From Microbacteriaceae bacterium (GTDB taxonomy: Bacteria > Actinomycetota > Actinomycetes > Actinomycetales > Microbacteriaceae): a stretch of DNA of 64,000 bases. Made by a program: the position numbers and the translations under genes. This document shows, in pieces, positions 16,306-26,023 of the stretch; the stretch's first letter is position 1, and every line of letters begins with the position of its first letter. The stretch spans positions 62,001 through 126,000 of the forward strand of contig JAODAR010000007.1 in assembly GCA_025463545.1 (NCBI GenBank). The letters are read 5' to 3'. Under the pieces are notes generated by a model. It made no database searches and had not been told where the DNA came from. It was given only the letters and a program-made list of their open reading frames with translations.

Positions 16306-17108
16306 AGGCCAGCAGCGGCGAGTCGCTCTTCGACTGACTGCATCCATGGAATGAATACCAAGGCGAGTCGGTCATACTTCACGCCCATTGGCAACCCTTC
16401 GTCGTCGTAGTCCACGAGCCAGGTGAGCCCAAGGTCATGCACCTCTTCGGCGATGAGCCCGACTTCCGTCGCCGCCTCGTACTCGGGGTTCTGCACTGCC
16501 GCGATGTAGCGGTAAGTGACCACACGGAGGTATGAGAGCACTGCAGGGTTGAGCGCCGCAGTGGTGATGTCCTGCTTGAACCGGCGTGACGACGGGACAT
16601 AGCCCATCGAGCCGTCGACGTGCACGTACTGGTTTTTGTACCCGCCGCCGTAGGTGAGCAGGCGGTTGTAGACGTCGACGGAATTGACGCCGCCCGGGAA
16701 GAGCGCAGTGTCGCCGGAAACTTGTCCCGTGGCGGAAACAGACGCCGCGCTCACGATTCCGGCCGCAGCGACATCGCCAGTGGAGGTGACTGTCCCGCCC
16801 TTCACCTCTCCCGTGGCGGTGACCTTACCGCCGGCTGTGATGTCCGTGCCCGCAGCTATCGTTGTCCCCGCGCTGATCGCCCCTGCAGAGTTGAGGGCGC
16901 CGGCGCCGACGTTCAGTGAGCCGGTGCCCTCGATGGTGATCGAGCCGCCGTCGGTGACGAGCAGGCCGCCGGATCCGATCTGGGATGCAGCAAGACCGCG
17001 CGCAGACGCGTTCTCGCGAGCCTGGCGTTCGAGGTCGCGTTGCTTCCGCACCTGGTCGTCAGCTGCGGGTGGCATTCCGTACGCGAGATTGCCCGGGTTG
17101 ATGCCCAT
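16302..17108 (-). CDS. Tail fibre/spike with S74 intramolecular chaperone domain
   Basis: 268-aa structural protein. The ATG at 17108 follows AAGGAG. After a short N-terminal helix, residues 45-150 are Gly/Ala/Thr/Ser repeats with a beta-helix-like pattern. The C-terminal 110 residues are the S74 (ICA) domain, recognised by SSRRFKQDI and the EVGLIAEEVHDLGL segment. S74 domains trimerise fibres and then cleave themselves off. It is probably a receptor-binding component near the distal end of the tail gene block. Confidence 0.82.
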   Translation of the reverse strand: MGINPGNLAYGMPPAADDQVRKQRDLERQARENASARGLAASQIGSGGLLVTDGGSITIEGTGSLNVGAGALNSAGAISAGTTIAAGTDITAGGKVTATGEVKGGTVTSTGDVAAAGIVSAASVSATGQVSGDTALFPGGVNSVDVYNRLLTYGGGYKNQYVHVDGSMGYVPSSRRFKQDITTAALNPAVLSYLRVVTYRYIAAVQNPEYEAATEVGLIAEEVHDLGLTWLVDYDDEGLPMGVKYDRLALVFIPWMQSVEERLAAAGL

Positions 17109-17183
17109 GAGGCTCCTTAGATGACGAAAGCCCACCGGAGTGAGGCTGCGATGCGGGACTAGCTGGGTGGGATAGCGACGGGT

Positions 17184-18446
17184 CTAGCTCGGGCTGAGGA
17201 AGTTCGCCATGAGATCACCGATGAGCGCGTGCCCCTTATCGGTCGGGTGGTTCGAGTCGAACCAAGCCCCGTAGTTGAATGCGTCGTTGTAGTTCGGCAT
17301 GCGGAGGCTTATGTCCGCCACAAGCGCCGAACCGTCGGCGGCTGCGAGTTCGTACATCGCCGCCACGTATCCCGGCCAAGCTGCGAGCTGGTTCTGCACC
17401 GCACCGTAGGGCATCAGGACAATGGGCCCGTTATATACCGTGCGGAGCTTGGTGAAAAGGCTGGTCATTGCCGCCTTGTAGTCAGCCACCGGGCGACCTT
17501 GCGCCACATCGTTCACACCGAGGGCGATGATGAGCAGATGAGCGTCGATATTCGCGTATGCCTCAGGCCACGGCGCGGCATCACCCGCGATCCACTGGTC
17601 GGACCGGTAACCGCCGTGTCCGCCGTCGTGAACCATTACGCCGTTCGATTCGTCGCCGTTGTACTCGATGACGCCCTCCAGGTACGAACTGGAGTTGCCT
17701 GAAATGACAAGCGTGTGTGACCCTGCTGTGCCGAAGGTCACAAGGGTCGTTGCGCCGTCCTTTGCCGGGGTGACGTTTTGGTTGATGGTGACTGGTGCGC
17801 CGCCGTCGAGGGTGTAGGTGAGCGTCCCGAATCCGGCATTGACCGGGTAGACGATGTTGGCGCTGGTGCCATTCAGTAGGAATGTTGCCGTGCCGCCCTG
17901 CATCGCCCGAGCGTCCTTCTTGAGTCCGTACTGATCCGACCCGAGGGTCACCCCTGCCGTGAGCGTGACCGGCCATATGAACGGCGGGGGCGTACTGGAC
18001 CCGCACGTTTGGAAAGCGCTGATATACCCGCGCCCGCCCGTCGTGCGCCCGTTGGCCGGGTACCGCTTGCGGAGCGCTGCCGCGAGGCGCGAAATCCACC
18101 GCTTGTCGAGAGCGGTAGCCCCGTACCCCTCGACGATGGAGTCGCCCATGGCGGCGAGGTTGACCCGCTGGTTGTCCCGGTTCGCCAGAGCCAGATACCA
18201 CGAGCGGAGGACTGAGGCCGCATTCTGGTTGTGCACTCCGTCCGTCGTGAGCGCCAGCACATTGGCCGGGATCGCGGGGCGAGCAAACGTCGCAGATAGT
18301 CCCTTGCTGGCATCCGAGGTGGGGTCGGCCAGGGTCGTGGCCACGGACGCCGGCACATCGGTGGCGTTGATCTTGTTCGGCAGGTCCAACGCGATCTGGT
18401 TGTGGACGTTCACGTGACCGGTGTCGCCGACGTTGTAGGTGGTCAT
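17184..18446 (-). CDS. SGNH/GDSL hydrolase domain tail protein
   Basis: 420-aa protein. The first 95 residues resemble a phage tail-attachment region. The rest is an SGNH esterase: block I AAMGDSIVEGYG (Ser103), block III-like GVND, and DSNHPTDKGH near the C-terminus providing the Asp/His pair. An internal beta-sandwich (about 180-270) interrupts the hydrolase core. Such enzymes remove acetyl or acyl groups from surface glycans, so it may act on the host envelope during adsorption. The neighbours are tail and fibre genes. Confidence 0.8.
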   Translation of the reverse strand: MTTYNVGDTGHVNVHNQIALDLPNKINATDVPASVATTLADPTSDASKGLSATFARPAIPANVLALTTDGVHNQNAASVLRSWYLALANRDNQRVNLAAMGDSIVEGYGATALDKRWISRLAAALRKRYPANGRTTGGRGYISAFQTCGSSTPPPFIWPVTLTAGVTLGSDQYGLKKDARAMQGGTATFLLNGTSANIVYPVNAGFGTLTYTLDGGAPVTINQNVTPAKDGATTLVTFGTAGSHTLVISGNSSSYLEGVIEYNGDESNGVMVHDGGHGGYRSDQWIAGDAAPWPEAYANIDAHLLIIALGVNDVAQGRPVADYKAAMTSLFTKLRTVYNGPIVLMPYGAVQNQLAAWPGYVAAMYELAAADGSALVADISLRMPNYNDAFNYGAWFDSNHPTDKGHALIGDLMANFLSPS

Positions 18447-18453
18447 GAAGCTC

Positions 18454-19680
18454 CTAAGGCAGGACGATGGTCGGTGTGATGATGCGAGTGCCGGTCAATG
18501 TCAGTTCCCAGCCGACGACACGCCCGACGCCCTCGTAGCCGCCCGGGAACGCCGGGACAGTGTCACGGCCAAGCGAGTTGATGAGGGTCTTGCCGGTCGC
18601 GTAGAAGGCGTCAGTGAATTTGTCGATGAACATGTCCCGCACGGTCTTGGTGCGGGGGTCGGGGACCCGCCCACCGAGACTGAACCCGATGTCGTCACCG
18701 ATGAACCAGTCGGTGCCAAGCGGCGGTGCGTCATCCGCAACAGCCGACAGGCTGAGTGACCTCGTGCCATCGGCGAGTGCAGGCAGCGCAGCTTTCGCGT
18801 AGTCCGTGAGGGTGTCCGTCATCGTGATCGACGTCGACGGGGTCCACCGGTGCTCGAACGTCGGCCTGGTCGGATCCGTTGTCGTCTGCATGGGCGACTG
18901 CGGCCGGAGTGTGCCTTCACCGGAGCTCGTCGCCATGACCGCGGTCGCGCCCTTGCCGTTCGAGTAGTCCTCGAGCAGCTGGAACGACTGCACCGCGCCC
19001 GGCATCTCGAATGTGGCAGCAGGGCCGAGGCCCGCAGGGACGGCGGCTCCGATCCGATCCCCCACATACAGGACGGGGGTGATCCGTTCCGGGTTGTGCT
19101 GCCACTCCCAGCCGATGGTCCACTCGGGCCCGAGCCTGATGCCCATCAGGTCAGTGAAGACGCTGTAGATCGTCTTGTCGTCCTGATCCTTGTACTCCCG
19201 GTCGCGTAGCTTCCCCGGGCCCGGTGTGACGTACTCCACCCTGAGCGGGATGCCGCCGTTCGGCCCGTTCCTGACGTACTTGGTGACCAGGTCGTTGATG
19301 ATGTCGTTCTGGCCCACCTGCGTGTACTTCTCGTTGCCAACGAATCGCCGGTCGAGGTACGACTCGATGGTCGCGAGGGGCAGTGAGAGCGTGTTGCTCT
19401 CCGTCAGCGGGCGCTGAGTGATCATCCCGCCCCAGATCGGGATCGACTGCCCGACATGGCTCCCGCGCTTATCGACCGGCTGGGACAGCAGGTGCAGGTT
19501 CGTCGCGCCAGGTAGAGTCGCCCGCCCCCAATTTTGCGGCGCGGTAGGTAGTGGCAGGACAGCGGTCGTTGCCTCGTACCGGCCCAGGGTGGACTTCACC
19601 GACTGCACATCGAGGCCGGGAAGGTCCGCGATGATCTCGCCCGTGAGCGCGTCCGTCGCCACCCATGAGAGCTGAGACAT
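18454..19680 (-). CDS. Minor tail protein (Gp37-like)
   Basis: 408-aa protein resembling minor tail proteins of actinobacterial siphoviruses of the Gp37-like type: a beta-rich N-terminus (VKSTLGRYEATTAVLPLP), a central segment on virtual interval-type folding (DIINDLVTKYV) and a C-terminal domain ending in conserved TLTGTRIITPTIVLP-like strands. These proteins belong to the baseplate hub or tip region. It lies between the putative endolysin and the esterase gene, within the late operon. Assignment is by general resemblance and position. Confidence 0.65.
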   Translation of the reverse strand: MSQLSWVATDALTGEIIADLPGLDVQSVKSTLGRYEATTAVLPLPTAPQNWGRATLPGATNLHLLSQPVDKRGSHVGQSIPIWGGMITQRPLTESNTLSLPLATIESYLDRRFVGNEKYTQVGQNDIINDLVTKYVRNGPNGGIPLRVEYVTPGPGKLRDREYKDQDDKTIYSVFTDLMGIRLGPEWTIGWEWQHNPERITPVLYVGDRIGAAVPAGLGPAATFEMPGAVQSFQLLEDYSNGKGATAVMATSSGEGTLRPQSPMQTTTDPTRPTFEHRWTPSTSITMTDTLTDYAKAALPALADGTRSLSLSAVADDAPPLGTDWFIGDDIGFSLGGRVPDPRTKTVRDMFIDKFTDAFYATGKTLINSLGRDTVPAFPGGYEGVGRVVGWELTLTGTRIITPTIVLP

Positions 19681-19684
19681 CTAG

Positions 19685-20539
19685 CTACTTCCCTGCGTCA
19701 GCGAACACCGTGCGAATAGCTGATTCGGCGGCCTGCTCAACCTGCTCTTGAGTGAGCCCCGCGACACCCTGGAGGGAGGCGAGGACCGCAGATACGACGA
19801 GCGGAGCGACATGGGATGCGATCGCTGCCGGGTCAGTGGCGGCGCGTTGGGCGATCTTCCGTCCGGTGATGCTGGCGAGGGTGTTCCACACGTTGCCGTC
19901 ACCCATCTGCACGTAGTCACCCACGAGGCCGGTGGCTTTCAGTGACTCGACCTCGTTGACGCTCGCCAACGGGACCAGTTCGCCGTCTTCGGTGACGAGA
20001 CCAATGGACCCGTCGTAGTTGCGGATGAGTACAGACATGCGTTTCTTCTCCTTGGGAGCGATGATGTCGAGGGGTGTCGAGCCGGCTACGGCGGAGGAAG
20101 CGGCCGCGAGGGTTTCTGTGCCGTGACGCATCGACCAGCCCTTCCAGATGGCTGCCGGCCGGAGACGCGAGTACTCGGAATGGGTGATCCAACCGGTGCC
20201 GTTGCCAATGCGCTGGCCGAGCCCGGTACCGGCCTCACCACACGCATCCGAGGCCATCCACCAGACACCCTCGTACCAGAGCGCGGTGTGCCCGCACTCC
20301 TCGCCGTTGATCCAGACGCCTCGCCAGTAGCCGACTGCGCCGTTCTTGATGCCGGCGAGGCTCGCGTTCAGCGGGCCCGACGCCTGCGCGGCCAGCCAGG
20401 CGTTGTCGAACGACTGGTCGAAGTCGGCCGCGTTGTTCGTGTACTGCTCGCACATGTTGTGCCAGTTGCCCCCCTGGTGACGGTTGGCGTTTCTCGGGTC
20501 GCGGGTCCACGCGATGGCCTCTTGAATGCTGCGGGGCAT
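19685..20539 (-). CDS. Putative endolysin/tail peptidase (CHAP-like)
   Basis: 284-aa protein. The ATG at 20539 shares a base with the stop of the upstream tail gene (TGATG). The N-terminal domain has a candidate catalytic Cys30 in NWHNMCEQYTNNA and His84 in ECGHTALWYE, spaced as in CHAP-like amidases/endopeptidases of actinophages. The C-terminal 60 residues (AAIASHVAPLVV ... LTQEQVEQAAESAIRTVF) resemble tails of Gordonia/Microbacterium phage endolysins. No other lysin candidate is seen in the prophage. It could alternatively be a tail-tip lysin. Confidence 0.55.
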   Translation of the reverse strand: MPRSIQEAIAWTRDPRNANRHQGGNWHNMCEQYTNNAADFDQSFDNAWLAAQASGPLNASLAGIKNGAVGYWRGVWINGEECGHTALWYEGVWWMASDACGEAGTGLGQRIGNGTGWITHSEYSRLRPAAIWKGWSMRHGTETLAAASSAVAGSTPLDIIAPKEKKRMSVLIRNYDGSIGLVTEDGELVPLASVNEVESLKATGLVGDYVQMGDGNVWNTLASITGRKIAQRAATDPAAIASHVAPLVVSAVLASLQGVAGLTQEQVEQAAESAIRTVFADAGK

Positions 20540-21567
20540 CAGTACTCCGTCACCGTCAACACGGCTTGCTTCGCGATCAGCGCATTCGCCGTACCCACAC
20601 CGGCCGCCTGCAACTTCCACACATGCGACCCGGCACCGGGCACGGATTCTGAGCTGAACGCCGCCGAGAGGCCAATGGTTCCGTTCGCCAGAGGTGCGTT
20701 GTAGGGAACTTCTGCGCCGATCAGGTTGCCGTCGCACACGACCCGCGTGTTCAGTGTCCGATCCGCGCCGGATGCACCGTTCACAAAACGCATCGTCCAG
20801 TCAGCCGAGCACGAACCCCCGAAGCTAGTCGCGGTGACCGTGCAAACATCAGTCCATGCGTCGCTCAGGGGGGCATCGGTTACTCGCCGGTTCACGCCCA
20901 GCCGTCCGACAGGGACCTTCCGCCAGCCCGCTCCCGTCCAGATGTAGTCACTGCCTGTGTCGAACACATGCGCGTGCTGGCCCTGCGGTGCCGTTGTCCA
21001 CAGATTCAGCTCACCAACAGTGTTGAACGGGAGAACGCCGCCGGCGGCAACCGCGTACGGGGCGATCCACGTGACAGTGGGGGCACCGCTGCCGGCCTTT
21101 AGGTTGTTGATGCGCGCGACGGCGAAAGCGCGAGTCACTGGCAGCGTGGGGTCAGCGGGTGTCGCTGACGGAGTGCCCACGATGTACTTCCGCGTCACAG
21201 CCGGAACCGTGGAACCGTCCGACTCGGAGGGATCATCAATCTGCACGTAGATGAGATCCGACCGCGGATAGGTCGCGTCCTGAGCGACTACCGCACCTGT
21301 CGCGTTCGCATCGAAAGCGAACTCGTACGGGCCAGCTTGCGCTGCTGCCTCCACGTCAGCGAGACCAGCGAACGGGCCACAGGTCCACGTCGTGGTGGTC
21401 GCGGTCACCGTGTCCTTCGAGGTGCCAGGGCGCACACCTGACCGGGCACCGAGTGGTCGCGCGGCGGTCGCTCCCGCGTATGCCGCCGAGCGCGCCTGCC
21501 GGAGCATCCGCCCCGAGTAGGACGGTGCCCCAGCGACGGCGTTGACCGGGTGAAGTGTGTCGACCAT
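20539..21567 (-). CDS. Minor tail/baseplate protein
   Basis: 342-aa beta-rich protein with no enzymatic motif. The N-terminal third is helical and polar; the middle (DLIYVQIDDPSESDGST, YIVGTPSA) resembles the conserved core of actinophage minor tail proteins; the C-terminal half contains short Gly/Thr/Val-rich strands suited to a receptor-contacting domain. It is flanked by the distal tail protein and the putative endolysin and is translationally linked to the latter. Function is assigned from position. Confidence 0.65.
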   Translation of the reverse strand: MVDTLHPVNAVAGAPSYSGRMLRQARSAAYAGATAARPLGARSGVRPGTSKDTVTATTTTWTCGPFAGLADVEAAAQAGPYEFAFDANATGAVVAQDATYPRSDLIYVQIDDPSESDGSTVPAVTRKYIVGTPSATPADPTLPVTRAFAVARINNLKAGSGAPTVTWIAPYAVAAGGVLPFNTVGELNLWTTAPQGQHAHVFDTGSDYIWTGAGWRKVPVGRLGVNRRVTDAPLSDAWTDVCTVTATSFGGSCSADWTMRFVNGASGADRTLNTRVVCDGNLIGAEVPYNAPLANGTIGLSAAFSSESVPGAGSHVWKLQAAGVGTANALIAKQAVLTVTEY

Positions 21568-21575
21568 GGGATCTC

Positions 21576-22418
21576 CTATTTGTCAGCCGGTGTGGCCGTG
21601 ATGGTGAGGCGTGAAGCGGGGTCGTAACCTGCGGCGGTGAAAGTCCAGGTGTTGTCCCCGGGGAGGAACGACGACCAGCCGCGTGAGGTGACCCAGGTGT
21701 TGCGGGATGCCTGCCCGTTGGCGAGCACCTCGCGGCGGTCCATGTCGATATCGAGCCACTCGCCGGCGCCCAGTGCGAGTGAGGAGGCGAATACCAGACC
21801 GGACTCAACGTGCGTGACGATCGGGCCAGGCATCGGGCCGTCGATCCGGAGCATCACCGGACCTGCCTCGTTGCCCGGGTTGAAGAGGTTCACCTGTCCG
21901 GATACCTGTGCCGCGTTGATGCTGTACGGGACCGTGTACGGGACAGTGAGACCTCCCGCCGTCGACGGAAGGAGGGTGGAATCGGTGAGGGGCTCGCCGA
22001 GCTTTCGAGAATCCAGAGCGACGACCTGGAACGCGAAGTTCGCTATCCGATCCGTGACCTTGCCGGGGATCACCTCGTCCGTGCGGCTAACCATGAGCGA
22101 GCGGGTCTTCCCAGCCTCAATGACCGTGAACAGGCTGTCATCCACCGAGACGGTGTCCATCAGGTCGTCCAGCGTGGAGTTGAGCAACTCCGGTGTGGGG
22201 GCAACTATCTGCCCACGCACCGCCATGTACCGCTCTTTGATGAACCCGTCGCCGCCCCACGCGCCCGCCTGGCGGGGCTTCCCCACAACCTCACGTGAGG
22301 ATCCGGGGGAGCCCCACCCGTCGAAGCCGGTGATGCGGATCTTGACCCCGTTCGCATCGATCGCGCCGAGCACGAGCGACCCGTACAGGATCGTGGTGGA
22401 GGTGGGCAGCGCAACCAT
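21576..22418 (-). CDS. Distal tail protein (Dit-like)
   Basis: 280-aa protein immediately after the tape measure gene, the usual site of Dit. The N-terminal half has the Dit-like pattern (GFDGWGSPGSSREVVGKPRQ, GQIVAPTPELLNSTLDDLMD) and the C-terminal half a galectin-like beta domain (PVMLRIDGPMPGPIVTHVESG, DIDMDRREVLANGQASRN). Dit forms the hub joining tail tube to baseplate. The last base of the tape measure gene and this start are directly adjacent, so coupled expression is expected. Confidence 0.75.
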   Translation of the reverse strand: MVALPTSTTILYGSLVLGAIDANGVKIRITGFDGWGSPGSSREVVGKPRQAGAWGGDGFIKERYMAVRGQIVAPTPELLNSTLDDLMDTVSVDDSLFTVIEAGKTRSLMVSRTDEVIPGKVTDRIANFAFQVVALDSRKLGEPLTDSTLLPSTAGGLTVPYTVPYSINAAQVSGQVNLFNPGNEAGPVMLRIDGPMPGPIVTHVESGLVFASSLALGAGEWLDIDMDRREVLANGQASRNTWVTSRGWSSFLPGDNTWTFTAAGYDPASRLTITATPADK

Positions 22419-25295
22419 TTAGACAGCTCCCAGCATGTTCGTGCGGTTCTGGAAGCCTTGGAACAGCGCCTCGGGGTCGTTCGTGAAAATCTTCCACGAG
22501 TGCTGGTGGACGACGGTCGGACCCGACTGGCCGGCATCCTTCGACTTCACCGCCGCATGGGACGCGGTCGACGGCACCACGCCGGCGTTGATCTGCTTCA
22601 GCAGGCCCCGGTAGCGGTCGGCTTGACCGAACTTGTTCGAGGTGACTTCCTCGCCGTTGGCCAGGTGGAAGAGCCCTGCAGTGTCACTGTCAGCCGTGCC
22701 CGGCCCGCGCACCGTACCGCTGCCGCCACCAGCGAGGTGTCCGATGGTGCCACCGTTGGCGGCGGTTCCCATTCGGCCCGACCCTGAGACATCACCGTTC
22801 AAGTCCGGCAGAGCCGACCGAACTTGAATGGTTGCCACACGGGAATTCACGTTCGCCACGAACAAGTCGACCTGCCTCAGCGCGGTGGCCGTGTCCACTT
22901 CGATCTTCGTCGGCGGGATGCTGGCGGGGATCTGGTACACCGTGTCGATGTACGCGCGAACCTTCGCCTCGTCCTCGCCGTGTGCGACCGCGTTGGCGAT
23001 GATCTGCTCTTTCATGGCGATGAGCTTCTGCTTAGCCTCATCGGCTGACCCGCCGTTGTCCCGGAACGCCTGAGCGTTCGCGAACGCTGCATCAGTGAGG
23101 CCGAGCAGCTCCCCGCGGTTCTTCACGGCCGAGGCGGTCATGCCCTCGAGTTCCGTATCGGCCCGGTTGATCTCCTTGCCGGCCGCGTTGATGTGCGTCG
23201 ACATGTTGGCGATCTGCGAGTCGAACTGGTTCTGGGCCTGCGCGGCACCCAGGGTCTTCCCATTGAGCAGATCAAGTGACTGCTTCAGGAGACCTGCGGC
23301 GTCGTTCTGGAGGAACATTGCAGCGGTGGTCTTCTCGAGCAGACCCTTCGTGTCGGTCTGCGCACCGAGTGCAGCCTTGTACGCCTCAACGGAAACTCCA
23401 GCAGCAGCAGCCATAGCTGCGGTAGCGGCGTCCTGCTCCTTCGTGGCGGCGGTGGTGCCGCTGATGCCAGCCTGCAGTTCCTTGTTGATGCCTATCTGCC
23501 CACGTAGCGCACCGCTCTGGATGGAGATGATCCCGTTGAGGCGTTCCCCGGCGTTCGCGTTCTGCAGAGCATCCGCAGCGCGCTTCTGGTTGTCGGCGCC
23601 GAGGACGATTCCACCCTTGTGCAGCTCCGCGTTGGCCGCGTTGGCCTTGTCGGTGGCGTCCTTGACCTTCTGGATCGCCGACGCGTTACCCAGGGTCGCG
23701 TCGGTGACGGTCTTGTACGAGATGCCGAGCTGCTTGGCGAGGGCGAACGCCTGCGAGTCCTGGAGGTTCTTCGCCGCCTGAGCGCGTGTAGCCGCGCCGA
23801 TAACGTTGCCGTCCTGCTGCAGGCCGGCCGCGTACGACGATGTCGCCTTTGCATTCGCCTCAGCGTTCGCCGAAGCGATGGCAAACACCGCGGCTAGTGC
23901 AGCGACACCGGCGACAATCCAGCCGATCGGGCCGGTGGCGATGGTCGTCGCGGCACCGACAGCGCCCATGGACGTGGCGACGCCGGAGAGCATTGGGGCG
24001 ATGAAACCCCACGACTTGAACGCGATCGCACCCCAGGTGATGGCGCCGATCAGGTTCGAGAGGACATCGACGGGGATGCCGCCGATGCCGTTCGAGACCG
24101 CCGACAGGACATCCATGCCGATGGAGCCGAGAGGGGCGAGGGCTTCGAGGATGTGCATCACCGCGGACGCGAGCGCCCCCAGTACTTCCTCCACCTTCGG
24201 CAGCACTCCGAGCGCGTACGAGCCGAATCGCTCCAGCCCCCCGTTGCTCGTCCACGCGTCGAATTTCTGCGTGAGCCGCTCGACGTATATGCCGGCGCTC
24301 ATCAGGAGCGGTTCCAGAACTCGGAGAGTGTTGAGGGATCCGGAGAACAGGTTCGCGCCGGAGCGCCCGAGCAGCCCCGAGTAGAGGCCGATCTGACGGT
24401 TCAGCATGGGCATGTCGTCGTTGGTCTCGCGCACGATCCGCTGGAACGAGGACAGCATGGCGACCGCTGTCGTGCCAGCCAGGGAGGCCATATTGGTCTT
24501 GAGGCTGCCAATACCCGCCGTGTATGCGAGTCCGGCCGCAGTGCCTTGCTCCATCTGCTTCTTGATGCCGACGACCGCGAAGATTCCGGCGACGCCCATC
24601 ATGCCGAGGGCGCCGGCGATGCCGATGGCACCTGCGGCCACAGGGACCATCAGGGGCAGGAGCAGACCCACGGCGGTGGTGATCATCCCAACACGTGAGA
24701 CGTTGGTGCTGTTCGCCTCGTTGGCTTTCACTGTGGCGCGGGTGGCGACTTCCTCGGCTGCAGCCTTCTCCAGTGCGGCGCGGGCGGCTTTCTCCTGAGA
24801 TGCGGCGAGGGCGCCCTCGGAGAGTGTCGCGCGCTCGTTCGCAGCATCGAGACGCTTGACGGCCTCAGCTGCTGCCAGTTCAGCGGCGGCGAGGCGGGAG
24901 CCTTCGGTAACACCTTTGTCGCGCACCTCGTTGAGGCGCATCTGAGCGAGTTCCGCCCGAGCGAAGGCAGTGTCAGCGGCGGACACTGCGGCGGCCAGGC
25001 GACGCTCAGCAGCCGCAACCGCGTCCACCTTCGCCGCGGTGCCAGCAGACGGCCCAGAAGGCCCAGCGGTGGACGCAGAAGGGCCGACGGCGCCAGCACG
25101 CTCGGCGGCGATGCGGAGCGCTTCGAGCTTTGCCAACGCTCCGGCGGTGTCCACGTCGACCTTGACGGTCGGGTGGAGCGAGCCGATTTCGCGGGCGTCG
25201 GCTTTCGTCTTCGACATGTCGGCGATCCACACGTCGCGGTCCATGCGGAGCTTGGCGACGATCGAACCAGCTGTGGTGGGCCCAGAGTCTGACAT
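22419..25295 (-). CDS. Tape measure protein
   Basis: 958-aa protein, the largest prophage gene, as expected for the ruler of a siphovirus tail. It has an N-terminal charged part, a long Ala-rich coiled-coil (about 85-190), several hydrophobic segments (about 205-265 and 430-500) and a Gly-rich C-terminal region. The start has AGGAGG upstream. It follows the frameshifted chaperone pair and precedes Dit. If the usual 0.15 nm per residue holds, the tail would be near 140 nm; that figure is an extrapolation from the family rule. Confidence 0.9.
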   Translation of the reverse strand: MSDSGPTTAGSIVAKLRMDRDVWIADMSKTKADAREIGSLHPTVKVDVDTAGALAKLEALRIAAERAGAVGPSASTAGPSGPSAGTAAKVDAVAAAERRLAAAVSAADTAFARAELAQMRLNEVRDKGVTEGSRLAAAELAAAEAVKRLDAANERATLSEGALAASQEKAARAALEKAAAEEVATRATVKANEANSTNVSRVGMITTAVGLLLPLMVPVAAGAIGIAGALGMMGVAGIFAVVGIKKQMEQGTAAGLAYTAGIGSLKTNMASLAGTTAVAMLSSFQRIVRETNDDMPMLNRQIGLYSGLLGRSGANLFSGSLNTLRVLEPLLMSAGIYVERLTQKFDAWTSNGGLERFGSYALGVLPKVEEVLGALASAVMHILEALAPLGSIGMDVLSAVSNGIGGIPVDVLSNLIGAITWGAIAFKSWGFIAPMLSGVATSMGAVGAATTIATGPIGWIVAGVAALAAVFAIASANAEANAKATSSYAAGLQQDGNVIGAATRAQAAKNLQDSQAFALAKQLGISYKTVTDATLGNASAIQKVKDATDKANAANAELHKGGIVLGADNQKRAADALQNANAGERLNGIISIQSGALRGQIGINKELQAGISGTTAATKEQDAATAAMAAAAGVSVEAYKAALGAQTDTKGLLEKTTAAMFLQNDAAGLLKQSLDLLNGKTLGAAQAQNQFDSQIANMSTHINAAGKEINRADTELEGMTASAVKNRGELLGLTDAAFANAQAFRDNGGSADEAKQKLIAMKEQIIANAVAHGEDEAKVRAYIDTVYQIPASIPPTKIEVDTATALRQVDLFVANVNSRVATIQVRSALPDLNGDVSGSGRMGTAANGGTIGHLAGGGSGTVRGPGTADSDTAGLFHLANGEEVTSNKFGQADRYRGLLKQINAGVVPSTASHAAVKSKDAGQSGPTVVHQHSWKIFTNDPEALFQGFQNRTNMLGAV

Positions 25296-25310
25296 GTGGG
25301 CCTCCTGGCG

Positions 25311-25996
25311 TTAGGGCATTTCGTCGCTCGCGGGCGGCTCGGGTTCTTCTTCAGGGGCGAAATGCCGGGAGAGTGGCGTGTCGGTGGTGAGTAGGCCGTG
25401 CACGCGGGTCTGGAACCAGCGCCACGACTTCACCGCCCACACGGCCTCAAGGTCGACGCCGAGCACACTGTGGAAGGTGAACTCGAGCAGCGACCACTGT
25501 TCGACCAGCTCCGGCCATGAGACCGTGCGGGACGGTTTGACTACTTGGGCCGGGAGCTCGTAGCCCTCGTAGATGCCCGTGACGGGGTCTTTTTCGCCCC
25601 ACCCGTACTGTTCGATCGCCGCGTAGCCCGATTCGCCGTTTTCGCCGCCCGAGCTTCCAGGTACGGCTCCAGCACTTTTGGGTCGGCGCCGGTCTCCCAC
25701 GTGATCTCCGCGACGTCGCGGCCGTACTGGTGATCAGCGAGAGCTGTGAGGCCCGCGCGGGTGGCGGCGGCGAGTGGCACACCGTCTTCGATCATCTCGT
25801 CCCAGAGGGGGCCGAGGAGAAGCTTCCACAGCTCGACGCCTTCCATCCTCGCGGCGACCTTGTTCTTACCGGTGACGATGCCTGCGAGGGTGATGCCGGC
25901 TTCGATGCCGAGCTCACCCAGCTCGTACCGCTTGCCGTTGATCGGGAACACGAGAGGGCCTTCAGCAAAGGCCGAATAGTCGCGTAGTTCAGTCAT
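25311..25996 (-). CDS. Tail assembly chaperone, frameshifted GT-type fusion
   Basis: Predicted -1 ribosomal frameshift product of about 228 aa: 136 residues from the upstream frame, then 92 from a frame that runs 25311-25700 and lacks a good start of its own. The shift would occur at GAAAAAG (25595 down to 25589), where both frames encode Lys-rich sequence. The T-part contains acidic/aromatic helices (WPELVEQWSLLEFTFHS) and ends 15 nt before the tape measure gene. In lambda-like and actinophages the longer product helps load tail tube protein on the tape measure. Confidence 0.75.
25541..25996 (-). CDS. Tail assembly chaperone, G-type
   Basis: 151-aa unshifted product, a helical protein found between the major tail and tape measure genes. 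It begins MTELRDYSAFAEGPLVFPING and includes the conserved GIEAGITLAGI and LGPLWDEMIEDGVP segments of actinophage tail chaperones. The last 20 residues are Ser/Thr/Arg-rich, as expected for sequence downstream of a frameshift site. An AGGAG site precedes the ATG. Confidence 0.82.
   Translation of the reverse strand: MTELRDYSAFAEGPLVFPINGKRYELGELGIEAGITLAGIVTGKNKVAARMEGVELWKLLLGPLWDEMIEDGVPLAAATRAGLTALADHQYGRDVAEITWETGADPKVLEPYLEARAAKTANRATRRSNSTGGAKKTPSRASTRATSSRPK
25589..25595 (-). promoter_or_regulatory. Programmed -1 frameshift slippery site
   Basis: On the minus strand the heptamer GAAAAAG reads GCG-AAA-AAG in frame 0. A -1 slip re-reads the last G and continues GAC-CCC in the overlapping frame. 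It differs from the classic A-AAA-AAG only at the first base. Confidence 0.6.
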
Positions 25997-26023
25997 GAGG
26001 ATCTCCTTAGGTTGGGGATGAAC

